From assembly GCA_031415055.1 (NCBI GenBank), contig JANOQZ010000034.1, forward strand, positions 1 through 43,332: a DNA stretch of 43,332 nt. Reading direction: 5' to 3'. The notes under the pieces were generated by a model. The model saw only the letters and a list, made by a program, of their open reading frames with translations. It was not told where the DNA came from and searched no databases. This stretch comes from JANMOK01 sp031415055 (GTDB lineage: Bacteria > Pseudomonadota > Alphaproteobacteria > Rhodobacterales > Rhodobacteraceae). Positions 23,986 to 31,915 of the stretch are shown piece by piece; position 1 is the stretch's first letter; each line of letters begins with the position of its first letter. The translations under genes were made by a program, and so were the position numbers.

Positions 23986-24726
23986 CTAAACCGCTTCTAT
24001 CGCGCCGGTGATCAACCCGGTCACTTCCTCGGGTGAACTCAAGGCGATGTCCTTGTCCGCCACTTTGCGACCCCGCCGCATCACTATTACCCGGTCGGCA
24101 ACTGTAAACACATCGGGCATCCTGTGGCTGATCAAAACCACCGCTTTCCCCGCATCGCGCAGGGTGCGGATCAGGTTCAACACTTCCGCAACCTGCCGCA
24201 CCGAAATCGCCGCCGTTGGTTCATCCATCAAAACGATCTTGGCGTCAGTCAGCAACGTCCGCGCAATCGCCACCGCCTGCCGCTGCCCGCCCGACATCAT
24301 CTTGATCAAATCGCGCGCCCGCGTTTCCGATTTCAACACCGCAAACAATTCACCCGCGCGCTTGGCCATTCCGGCGTGGTCCAAAATCGCAATCGGACCA
24401 AACCCTTTGCGCATCTCGCGCCCCAAAAACACATTCGCCGCCGCCGTCAGATTGTTGCACAACGCCAGATCCTGATGGACAATCTCAATGCCGTGCCGTT
24501 GCGCATCGATCGGTCGATGCATAACGATATCCTTACCGTCCAACCGAATCGAGCCTTGGCTTGGCGGAAAGTTGCCCGCGATCATTTTGACCAGCGTCGA
24601 TTTGCCCGCACCATTGTCGCCCATCAGCCCCGTCACCTGCCCCGGCTCCAAGGTCAAAGACACGTCATTGACGGCGTGAACCGCACCGAAATGTTTCGAG
24701 ATATTGCTCAGTTCTAGAACTGCCAC
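23986..24726 (-). CDS. Sugar ABC transporter ATP-binding protein
   Basis: A 246-residue ABC ATPase with a single nucleotide domain, like FrcA rather than the fused RbsA/MglA type. Walker A is GDNGAGKST, the signature MSGGQRQAVAIARTL, Walker B IVLMDEPTAAI. GTG 24726 is the better start: GGGGGAAAA lies upstream and the protein then opens with the conserved VLELSNISKHFGAVHAVNDV. The frame is open to an ATG at 24777, which would add 17 unconserved residues. It works with the adjacent permease and the divergent binding protein. Confidence 0.92.
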   Translation of the reverse strand: MAVLELSNISKHFGAVHAVNDVSLTLEPGQVTGLMGDNGAGKSTLVKMIAGNFPPSQGSIRLDGKDIVMHRPIDAQRHGIEIVHQDLALCNNLTAAANVFLGREMRKGFGPIAILDHAGMAKRAGELFAVLKSETRARDLIKMMSGGQRQAVAIARTLLTDAKIVLMDEPTAAISVRQVAEVLNLIRTLRDAGKAVVLISHRMPDVFTVADRVIVMRRGRKVADKDIALSSPEEVTGLITGAIEAV

Positions 24727-24815
24727 CGAGATTTTCCCCCGCGCTGGGCGACGCCACTTGACCACGCCGATTCGCAATTATCTATCCGAATTCCCGATTC
24801 CTACCATGAATTTAG

Positions 24816-24844
24816 TTGACTGACAGCGCTATCATTCCATACCT
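24816..24844 (+). promoter_or_regulatory. Promoter with LacI-type operator in the sugar transporter intergenic region
   Basis: TGACAGCGCTATCA at 24821-24834 is a near-palindrome (12 of 14 positions) with a central CG, the form used by LacI-family repressors. It overlaps a TTGACT at 24816-24821, and ATACCT follows 17 bases later, so the operator would sit between the -35 and -10 elements of the binding-protein gene. It is also between the divergent transcripts, so it could control both. No regulator gene is in the window. Confidence 0.5.
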
Positions 24845-24955
24845 TGGGCATGGGGAACCTAACATTCCGTTGCCTGAATATGCGAGTCGTCCCGTCACAA
24901 GTTCGTTCCCCAGCTTCGAATGGCATACCAATAAAATCATAAGGGAGAGAGACCA

Positions 24956-25945
24956 ATGAAAAGGCTTGCCTTACTCGCTACCGTTGCCACTTTGGCATTC
25001 GCCGCCTCGCCAGCTCTGGCCAAGAAACAACTGGTTATCGTGGTCAAAGGCCTCGACAACCCCTTCTTCGAAGCCATCCATCAGGGCTGCGAAAAATGGA
25101 ACGGCGAGAACCCGGATTCTGAATATGTCTGTTTCTATACCGGCCCTGCCTCGACATCCGATGAAGCTGGCGAAGCACAGATCGTGCAAGATATGCTGGC
25201 CAATCCCGATACCGTCGCCATGGCAATCTCGCCGTCGAACGCAAAACTAATCGCCCAAACGCTAGTAACCGCGGCGCCGACGATCCCGATCATGACCATT
25301 GACGCGGATTTGGCTGCTGAAGATGCGGGACTGCGAGCAACTTATCTGGGTACCGACAACACCCTGATGGGCGTTCGAATTGCCAGCTATATCAAAGCCG
25401 CCAAACCCGATGGTGGCACAATCTGCACCATCGAAGGCAACCCCGGTGCCGATAACATCCTGCGCCGCGCCCAAGGCATGCGCGACGAGTTGACAGGAAC
25501 ACCAGGTTTGGCCGCGTTGGCTGGCGAAGGTGGCTGGACCGAAGTTGCCGGTTGCCCGGTCTTCACCAACGATGACGGCGCGGCCGGCGTTCAGGCGATG
25601 ACCGATATCCTTGCGGCCAACCCCGACCTTGACGCTTTCGGCATCATGGGCGGCTGGCCGCTGTTTGGTGCACCAGAACCTTACCGCGCTCTGTTCGGCC
25701 CGATGGCCGACCGGATCGCGTCGGGTGATTTCGTTATCGGCGCTGCCGACACACTTGGCGAAGAAGTGGCAATCGCTGGCGAAGGCCTTGTCACCGCACT
25801 GGTCGGTCAACGCCCATTCGAAATGGGCTATCTGGCCCCGGGCGTGATGATCCAACTCATCAACGGCGAAGCAGTGCCTGACCCGGTATTCACCGGTTTG
25901 GACGAATGCACCAAAGATACAGTCGACACCTGCATCCAGAAATAA
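24956..25945 (+). CDS. Sugar ABC transporter substrate-binding protein
   Basis: A 329-residue periplasmic binding protein of the ribose/galactose (Peripla_BP_4) type. The signal peptide MKRLALLATVATLAFAASPALA is followed by KKQLVIVVKGLDNPFFEAI, the typical first strand of the fold, and the hinge-side segments IPIMTIDAD and YLGTDNTLMG. Two C-terminal cysteines (DECTKDTVDTC) may form a disulphide. AGGGAGAG precedes ATG 24956. It is divergent from the ATPase and permease genes; the intergenic operator may coordinate them. The sugar is unknown. Confidence 0.92.
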   Translation: MKRLALLATVATLAFAASPALAKKQLVIVVKGLDNPFFEAIHQGCEKWNGENPDSEYVCFYTGPASTSDEAGEAQIVQDMLANPDTVAMAISPSNAKLIAQTLVTAAPTIPIMTIDADLAAEDAGLRATYLGTDNTLMGVRIASYIKAAKPDGGTICTIEGNPGADNILRRAQGMRDELTGTPGLAALAGEGGWTEVAGCPVFTNDDGAAGVQAMTDILAANPDLDAFGIMGGWPLFGAPEPYRALFGPMADRIASGDFVIGAADTLGEEVAIAGEGLVTALVGQRPFEMGYLAPGVMIQLINGEAVPDPVFTGLDECTKDTVDTCIQK

Positions 25946-25962
25946 GCGATTGAGACGTGACC

Positions 25963-25991
25963 ATGCCGGGCAGGCAACTGCTCGGCATTTT
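25963..25991 (+). terminator. Rho-independent terminator after the sugar-binding protein
   Basis: ATGCCGGGCAG pairs with CTGCTCGGCAT in an 11-base-pair stem with one G-T wobble, closed by a GCAA tetraloop and followed by a short T-run. It lies 17 bases after the stop codon. Confidence 0.85.
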
Positions 25992-26085
25992 AATGTCAAA
26001 TCGGACTTGAAAAATGGCCAATTTGACCTAAGCTAGACGCATTCTGTTGCCAGACCCCCAATGGCGTAAACTTGGAGGCTTGGTC

Positions 26086-27639
26086 ATGAATGTCCTTATC
26101 ATCGGTAACAGCCTGATGGCGCATGGAACGGGTGGCGATTCCACTTTGGAAGTCACTCGGCAATATGAGACGCTGGCAAATCTGGGCGGGCATCCAACCG
26201 TAGTCACGCTTGACACATTGCCCGGCGGCTCGCTGGAGGAACATTGGTTCGACACCGAAGGCAAGATCGCCCAAGACGAGATTCGCTCGGGCACTTACGA
26301 TCTGGTGATCCTGATCAGTTCTGTGGGTGAAACCGTCAATTCCGCCAACGGCGACCAAGCCGCCTTCGACAGATTCAACACCTACACCGACCTGTTCGGC
26401 GACCTCTGCGATCAGTACGGTGTCTCGACCATGTATCAATCGACTTGGGGGCGCGACTATCAGATCAGCCTGAGCGAAGGCGACAGAATCGGGGTCTGGT
26501 CCGATGAAATCTATCGCGACGCTGCGATCCGCAATGAAGCAGGGTTTTCACCTAACACCATCGCTTGGGCCGAGGCGCATCGGCAATTGACCCTGCTTTA
26601 CGGCAATGGCGACGACGGCGAAACCGCCGAGCTCATGCTCTATGACGACGCCATCCACCCGACGGCGCTGGGTGCCTATCTGGTGGCATGCGTTCTCTAT
26701 TCGACCACGTTTGGCGAAATTCCACCTGACACTTCGCTCTATTCTCCAGCGGGTTTCAGCGTTGCGGATGCTGCACTCGTGCGCCAGATTGCGTGGGAAG
26801 CGGCGCGAGATTACGCCATCTTGGTAACCGGGCTGCCAGTAATCGTCGCGGGCGATGACATCAATGGCACCGATTTGAACGACTCCCTCGTCGGCACTGG
26901 ATTAGCCGAGACTCTGAACGCTTTCGGTGGCAACGACACTTTGCTTGCCGGTGACGGTGACGACACCCTCAACGGTGGTGCCGGACGCGACCGGATGGAA
27001 GGCCAAGCGGGCAATGACACGATGGTCGGGGGCGCCGACAATGATACTTATTACGTTACAGACCTCGGTGACGAAGTGATCGAAGCCACCGCAGAGGGTG
27101 GCGACTCCGTATATGCGACGCTTTCTTGGACTTTGGCCGCCAATATCGAGAATCTCATCTTGCAAACGTCGGCAGACATCAACGCAACCGGCAATCTCGG
27201 CAAGAATACACTGACCGGCAATGCCGGTGAAAACCAGCTATCAGGCCTTGCAGGTGCCGACACATTGAACGGCGCGGCTGGCAACGACCGGCTGATCGGC
27301 GGCGCTGGCAAAGATGTTCTCACCGGCGGAGCCGACGCTGATACTTTCGTCTTCGCCGAATTCGGCAAATCGCACCGCGACACGATCAAGGATTTCGTTC
27401 ACGGCGTTGACGTTATCGAACTCGACGACGCGATCTTCGGCCTGCCCATCGGGGCACTAAACCCCGCTCGCCTCGCCTTCGGCATAAACGCTGGCGATGC
27501 CGATGACCGGTTGATTTATGACGCGGCAACCGGATCGCTTTATTTCGACAGCGATGGCACCGGCGTGCGCAGCAAAGAACTTGTGGCGCTTTTGACTATC
27601 GGCAACGTGCTGACCGCCGACGATATTCTGATTGCTTAA
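26086..27639 (+). CDS. Secreted SGNH-hydrolase-like protein with RTX calcium repeats
   Basis: A 517-residue fusion. Residues 1 to about 240 look like an SGNH hydrolase: block I is GNSLMAHG at 7-14 with the candidate nucleophile Ser9, and the C-terminal catalytic pair is D188-A-I-H191 in DDAIHPTALGAYL. From about 255 on there are glycine/aspartate nonapeptide repeats (GGNDTLLAGDGDDTL, GGAGRDRMEGQAGNDTM, GGADND), then a second repeat group and a serralysin-like C-terminal domain (DTFVFAEFGKSHRDTIKDF). Such RTX proteins bind calcium and leave the cell by a type I secretion system; no classical signal peptide is present. No type I transporter is in the window. GGAGG precedes ATG 26086. Substrate unknown. 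Confidence 0.85.
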   Translation: MNVLIIGNSLMAHGTGGDSTLEVTRQYETLANLGGHPTVVTLDTLPGGSLEEHWFDTEGKIAQDEIRSGTYDLVILISSVGETVNSANGDQAAFDRFNTYTDLFGDLCDQYGVSTMYQSTWGRDYQISLSEGDRIGVWSDEIYRDAAIRNEAGFSPNTIAWAEAHRQLTLLYGNGDDGETAELMLYDDAIHPTALGAYLVACVLYSTTFGEIPPDTSLYSPAGFSVADAALVRQIAWEAARDYAILVTGLPVIVAGDDINGTDLNDSLVGTGLAETLNAFGGNDTLLAGDGDDTLNGGAGRDRMEGQAGNDTMVGGADNDTYYVTDLGDEVIEATAEGGDSVYATLSWTLAANIENLILQTSADINATGNLGKNTLTGNAGENQLSGLAGADTLNGAAGNDRLIGGAGKDVLTGGADADTFVFAEFGKSHRDTIKDFVHGVDVIELDDAIFGLPIGALNPARLAFGINAGDADDRLIYDAATGSLYFDSDGTGVRSKELVALLTIGNVLTADDILIA

Positions 27640-27659
27640 GCAAGGCGGCGCCGCAAGTA

Positions 27660-27675
27660 GGTGGCGCACCTTTTT
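27660..27675 (+). terminator. Candidate terminator after the SGNH-RTX gene
   Basis: GGTG and CACC pair around GCG and are followed by TTTTT. The stem is short, but the position between two convergent genes and the T-run fit a terminator. Confidence 0.45.
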
Positions 27676-27699
27676 CATTGAGTCATTTTGCGGCAGAAT

Positions 27700-27933
27700 T
27701 CAGCCATTGTTTTTCACCACAATCGGAATCATCAGGTCGCCCCAGTTGCCGCCACCGGCATGATGGCGAGCACCGCGTTGCATCTCGACCGAAATTCCGG
27801 CCTCGACCGCTTCGATCACTGCATGATTCAGCCGGTGCAATTCGTTGGCCAGCCGGTTGATCGCAAGTTTCTGTTGCTCGCTCATAAGCGATGACTGGGC
27901 TTCGGCGCGGTCTCTTACATGGGTTGTCAACAT
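27700..27933 (-). CDS. Small uncharacterised protein downstream of isocitrate lyase
   Basis: A 77-residue protein, MLTTHVRDRAEAQ followed by a predicted amphipathic helix (AINRLANELHRLNHAVIEAV) and a glycine-rich end (GGGNWGDLMIPIVV). No known family is recognised. GAGGAG, which overlaps the aceA stop codon, lies nine bases before ATG 27933, so translation is probably coupled to aceA. This placement suggests a role linked to the glyoxylate shunt, for example as a partner or regulator of isocitrate lyase, but that is only inference. A longer frame to 27984 would overlap aceA and is not preferred. Confidence 0.65.
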   Translation of the reverse strand: MLTTHVRDRAEAQSSLMSEQQKLAINRLANELHRLNHAVIEAVEAGISVEMQRGARHHAGGGNWGDLMIPIVVKNNG

Positions 27934-27946
27934 AGTCTGGCCCTCC

Positions 27947-29221
27947 TCAGGCAGCTTTGAATTGCGCAGTTTCGGTGGATTCATGCATGGCTCCAGTTGA
28001 CGACAGGCCGCCGCTGATCACGGTGGCAACGGCATCGAAATACCCCGTTCCAACTTCGCGCTGGTGTCGGGTTGCTGTATAGCCATTCACCTCGGCGGCA
28101 AACTCGGCCTGCTGCAATTCGGAATATGCCGACATTTGCCGCGCCTGATAGCCGCGGGCCAATTCAAACATGCCGAAATTGAGCTGGTGGAACCCGGCCA
28201 ATGTGATGAACTGGAACTTGTAGCCCATGGCACCCAGCTCGCGCTGGAACATGGCAATCGTCGCGTCATCGAGTTTCTTTTTCCAGTTGAAACTTGGTGA
28301 GCAATTATAGGCCAGCATCTTGTCCGGATATTGCCTGCGCACCGCTTCGGCGAATTTTCGCGCCTGCCCCAAGTCAGGCGTCGAGGTCTCACACCAAATC
28401 AGGTCAGCATAGGGAGCGTAAGCGATAGCTCTCGCAATGCAGGGGTCAATGCCATTGGTCACGTGGAAGAAACCTTCCGGCGTGCGATCGCCGGGGATGA
28501 CGAATGGCCGGTCGCGCTCGTCAATGTCGGATGTCAAAAGTTTGGCCGCCTCGGCATCGGTTCTCGCCACCACCAATGTCGGCACACCCATGACGTCGGC
28601 GGCCAGTCGTGCCGCAACCAGATTGCGGATATGCGCCGAAGTAGGGATCAACACCTTGCCACCCAGATGGCCACATTTCTTTTCCGACGCCAATTGGTCT
28701 TCAAAATGCACCGCAGCTACGCCGGCCTCGATATAGGCCTTCATGATCTCAAAAGCGTTCAACGGTCCTCCAAAACCGGCCTCGGCGTCGGCAACGATTG
28801 GCGCGAACCAAGTTTCGACCGACATTTTGCCCTCGGAATGTTCTATCTGGTCGGCACGTTGCAGGGTCTTGTTGATTTTACGAGCAAGTTCCGGCCCAGA
28901 ATTGGCCGGGTAAAGCGACTGGTCCGGGTACATGCCCCCGGCAACATTGGCATCCGCCGCAACTTGCCATCCCGACAGATAAATGGCTTTCAAACCGGCG
29001 CGTACCATTTGCATAGCCTGATTGCCCGACAAGGCACCCAGCGCATTCACAAACGGTTCGTCGCGCAACAATTTCCACAACCGATCCGCACCCATTTCGG
29101 CCAAGCTGTGACGGATCGATACAGAACCACGCAGCCGGGCGACATCGGCGGCGCTATAGTTGCGCACGATCCCGTTAAACCGACCTTTGGCAGCAGGCAC
29201 GAGATTATCGAACGTTTGCAT
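27947..29221 (-). CDS. aceA: Isocitrate lyase
   Basis: Isocitrate lyase, 424 residues, splits isocitrate into glyoxylate and succinate in the glyoxylate shunt. The catalytic loop KKCGH is at 181-185, with Cys183 the expected general acid. Other conserved segments are LSGWQVAADAN, DAEAGFGG and VHFEDQL. It is the short form of about 425 residues. It is transcribed divergently from an ScfR-type regulator across a 150-base region with repeated TGTAAA half-sites. No malate synthase gene is in the window. Confidence 0.97.
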   Translation of the reverse strand: MQTFDNLVPAAKGRFNGIVRNYSAADVARLRGSVSIRHSLAEMGADRLWKLLRDEPFVNALGALSGNQAMQMVRAGLKAIYLSGWQVAADANVAGGMYPDQSLYPANSGPELARKINKTLQRADQIEHSEGKMSVETWFAPIVADAEAGFGGPLNAFEIMKAYIEAGVAAVHFEDQLASEKKCGHLGGKVLIPTSAHIRNLVAARLAADVMGVPTLVVARTDAEAAKLLTSDIDERDRPFVIPGDRTPEGFFHVTNGIDPCIARAIAYAPYADLIWCETSTPDLGQARKFAEAVRRQYPDKMLAYNCSPSFNWKKKLDDATIAMFQRELGAMGYKFQFITLAGFHQLNFGMFELARGYQARQMSAYSELQQAEFAAEVNGYTATRHQREVGTGYFDAVATVISGGLSSTGAMHESTETAQFKAA

Positions 29222-29252
29222 AGGCTTACTCCAAAAAATTTGGCATTGTGCA

Positions 29253-29363
29253 TTTACAACAATTTACACTGCATCTGCGAACAAAGCACCAAGTTATCCA
29301 CAAATTCGAGAAAATGTGTAAAATTTTGTAATTTTCCTTGTGATAACTAGTAAATTGTGTAAA
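29253..29363. promoter_or_regulatory. Half-site array between aceA and the ScfR-type regulator
   Basis: Five related hexamers are seen: TTTACA at 29253-29258 and 29263-29268, then TGTAAA at 29317-29322, TGTAAT at 29327-29332 and TGTAAA at 29358-29363. The first two are in inverse orientation to the last three. Within each pair the start-to-start distance is exactly ten bases, one helix turn. The last site ends eight bases before the regulator start. This suits binding of the ScfR-type regulator or another aceA control protein. Confidence 0.55.
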
Positions 29364-29371
29364 TTTCTGAA

Positions 29372-30760
29372 ATGCCCGGAAGCAAGATATTTGCAGGTAT
29401 CCGTCTGCGCCGAATGCGCATCAAGCTTGGCTTGAACCAGACCAGCATGGCGCAATCTTTGGGCATTTCGGCAAGCTACCTCAACCTGATTGAACGCGAT
29501 CAGCGCCCGGTGACAGCTCAGATCATTTTGAAATTATCGGCCATGCCCGGGATCGATATTTCTGAATTGACTGGCGGCGATCAAGACAGCGACATGCTGG
29601 TGTCCTTGAAGGAAATGGTGGCAGACCCCCTGTTGGCGGGTGAAATTCCGGTGGCATCCGAATTGACCGATGCGGCGCAAGTAGCGCCCAATCTGGTTGG
29701 GGCCGCGCTCAAATTGTTTCGCGCCTATCGCGAAATACTCAAGCGCCTCGCCGATCTCTCGCAGGAAATCGCCGTCTCCGGTGCTGTGTCAAGCATGGTC
29801 GCGGAATCTCCGTTTGAAACAGTGCGGCGATGGCTGCTGGAACAGGCCCCCTACTTTCCAGTTCTTGAAGGCTTGGCCGAAGATATTGGCTCGGAACTCT
29901 CGCCAAAGGATGATCCGATGGCCAGCATCAAGGCCCGGCTGCGTTCGCATTCCGGAATTGATGTCCGGGTCTTACCGACGAGCATCATGGCCGCAGATCG
30001 GTCGCGATATGACCGACACTCGCAACGGCTGTTCCTATCGGAAAGATTGAGCGGAATAGATCGTCTGTTCGAAGCTGCCTTTATGGTCGCCAGTCTCGAA
30101 GGTCGTGACACAATCAACACAATTTTGGCCCAAACCAGCTTTGCCGCGATGCCCGAGAGCGTACGTCTGGCTAGGCGGGCACTACTGCAGCGCCTGACAA
30201 TGGCAATCTTGTGTCCTGCCGGACGCTTCGCGACCGCAGCGCAAGACCTTCGCTTCGATATTCCCGCTTTGTCCGCGCGATTCAGTGTCGACCCCAGTAC
30301 AACAATGATCAGGTTGGCCACCGTGTCGGCCCGTGCCGATTCCGAATTTCAGATCGGCTCACTTTCGGTTGACGTTACCGGAGCCGTGACCGATCGAACG
30401 GGCCAATTGGGGATCTATCTTTCGGGAAATGGTGCCCTTTGTGGCAGATTGCCGGTCTTTGATCGAACCGGCGGTCTCGACATCGCGATACTGGAAACGT
30501 CTGAAAACGATCCGATTGTTATGGTTTCAATATGCGCGGGCCCCGGCAACGCGGCTACTGCAATCTGTTTTTCAAAATCTGACCTTGAAAAAACCGTCTA
30601 CGATGCGCTGGCGCAGGCGTTTCCAAGTAGACAGATCGGTCCATCCTGCCGCCTTTGCGACGTCAAAAACTGCCACCTCCGCCGCGAGCCCCCGGCCGCC
30701 CGCCCGGCGGTCCTCAACGAATTCGTCCGCGGTGCCACCGAATATGAACCGGTTGCCTGA
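29372..30760 (+). CDS. ScfR/RamB-type transcriptional regulator (XRE + IrrE-like)
   Basis: A 462-residue short-chain-fatty-acyl-CoA regulator (ScfR) type protein. An XRE helix-turn-helix at about 9-60 (IRLRRMRIKLGLNQTSMAQ, SASYLNLIERDQRPV) is followed by an IrrE/ImmA-like domain without an HExxH zinc motif. The C-terminal DUF2083-type domain contains C426-x2-C429-x4-C434. Family members control acetate, propionate or glyoxylate-shunt genes in Actinobacteria and Rhodobacter. Divergent placement from aceA makes aceA its likely target. No clear ribosome binding site precedes ATG 29372. Confidence 0.88.
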   Translation: MPGSKIFAGIRLRRMRIKLGLNQTSMAQSLGISASYLNLIERDQRPVTAQIILKLSAMPGIDISELTGGDQDSDMLVSLKEMVADPLLAGEIPVASELTDAAQVAPNLVGAALKLFRAYREILKRLADLSQEIAVSGAVSSMVAESPFETVRRWLLEQAPYFPVLEGLAEDIGSELSPKDDPMASIKARLRSHSGIDVRVLPTSIMAADRSRYDRHSQRLFLSERLSGIDRLFEAAFMVASLEGRDTINTILAQTSFAAMPESVRLARRALLQRLTMAILCPAGRFATAAQDLRFDIPALSARFSVDPSTTMIRLATVSARADSEFQIGSLSVDVTGAVTDRTGQLGIYLSGNGALCGRLPVFDRTGGLDIAILETSENDPIVMVSICAGPGNAATAICFSKSDLEKTVYDALAQAFPSRQIGPSCRLCDVKNCHLRREPPAARPAVLNEFVRGATEYEPVA

Positions 30761-30771
30761 CCCTTGTGCTG

Positions 30772-31911
30772 TCACCCCAAAAACCCACGAAACTCCGGCA
30801 CAAATCCCGGGAAAAGTACCCCCATGTCCCCATGCCCCATATGTCGCGTCATAATCTCGCTCAGCACATGCCGATAATCCGTGGTTATCGCCAAATCCGC
30901 CCCGGCATCCAATGCGTCGTTGTTCAGCCCCGGCCAATCGCCATACATCTTTCCGCCACGAACATTCGGCCCCAAGGTCAGCATCACATTGCCAAACCCA
31001 TGATCCGTCCCGCCCGATTCATTCGCCCTTAACCGACGCCCAAACTCGCTCATCACCACGACCTGCACCTTGTCGCGGTGCGAGCCCAAATCGCGCCAAA
31101 ACGCCGTCAACGCGCCCGACAACACCCGCACTTGATCGGCAAACGACCCCGATTGGTCAATATGCGTGTCCCAATCGCCAAAATCGACACTGGCCACCCG
31201 CAACCCCAAATCCAACTTAATCGCCTGCGCCACCGTTTTCAGCGCCGGAATCAGCCGGTTGTCTTCGGGATAGTCCACATCCGGCACATAAACCGAAATC
31301 TCGCCGGTTTCCGGCGAAACAATCCGCCCGCTGATGATTTCCGACATCGTCACCAACCGCTGCATCGGTGCACCAATCAGCGGGTCGCTTTGAAACGCCT
31401 GCACCAAATGCGCTCGCAAATGATCGGCCATCCAGTTGCCCGAACCGACGATCAGGTTCTGCAACTGCTCGGCCACCGCAACATTTGCCGCCCCCAGAAA
31501 CGAATCCGGTGCCCGCGACGCCGCCGCCAATGCAGGCATCAAGCCATCGGGCTTCACATCCGCCAGCCAACGCCCCAACCAACCGCCAAATGACACGCCT
31601 TTCGCCGCCCGCTCCATCCGATCCTCGGCATCGAAATGACTGCGCGTTCCATCGGTCAAACCCGCTGCATGGATAATCGCCAACTCGCCCGCGCCATAAA
31701 GTTCCGCTAGGCCCCGCGCTTCAGGATGCAATCGAAAGTCTACATCGGCATTGGCCCCGTCCAGAAAATGCCCCGCCAAATCACCCTTGCGCGCCACCCG
31801 AATGGCCCCCGGCCGTGCCGCGATGTAATCCGCGTCGCCCGTCGGTGAAACCAGTGACAACCCATCGCAACCGCCGCGCAAGAACACCACCAAAAGGAAT
31901 GGATCTGCCAT
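30772..31911 (-). CDS. DUF1501 domain protein
   Basis: A 379-residue DUF1501 protein, a sulfatase/alkaline-phosphatase-like fold of unknown function. Visible family segments are VVFLRGGCDGLSLVSP at the start, AAGLTDGTRSHFDAEDRME, VDFGDWDTHIDQSG and VVVMSEFGRRLRANESGGTDHGFGN. It starts four bases after the stop of the DUF1800 gene. The two families are commonly paired in bacterial genomes and are suspected to act together outside the cytoplasm, but no reaction has been shown. No signal peptide is visible in this protein. Confidence 0.9.
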   Translation of the reverse strand: MADPFLLVVFLRGGCDGLSLVSPTGDADYIAARPGAIRVARKGDLAGHFLDGANADVDFRLHPEARGLAELYGAGELAIIHAAGLTDGTRSHFDAEDRMERAAKGVSFGGWLGRWLADVKPDGLMPALAAASRAPDSFLGAANVAVAEQLQNLIVGSGNWMADHLRAHLVQAFQSDPLIGAPMQRLVTMSEIISGRIVSPETGEISVYVPDVDYPEDNRLIPALKTVAQAIKLDLGLRVASVDFGDWDTHIDQSGSFADQVRVLSGALTAFWRDLGSHRDKVQVVVMSEFGRRLRANESGGTDHGFGNVMLTLGPNVRGGKMYGDWPGLNNDALDAGADLAITTDYRHVLSEIMTRHMGHGDMGVLFPGFVPEFRGFLG

Positions 31912-31915
31912 GCGC

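Noticed and set aside
28331..29350. 339-codon + strand frame antisense to aceA
   Set aside because: aceA on the opposite strand has all catalytic motifs; this frame is a shadow.
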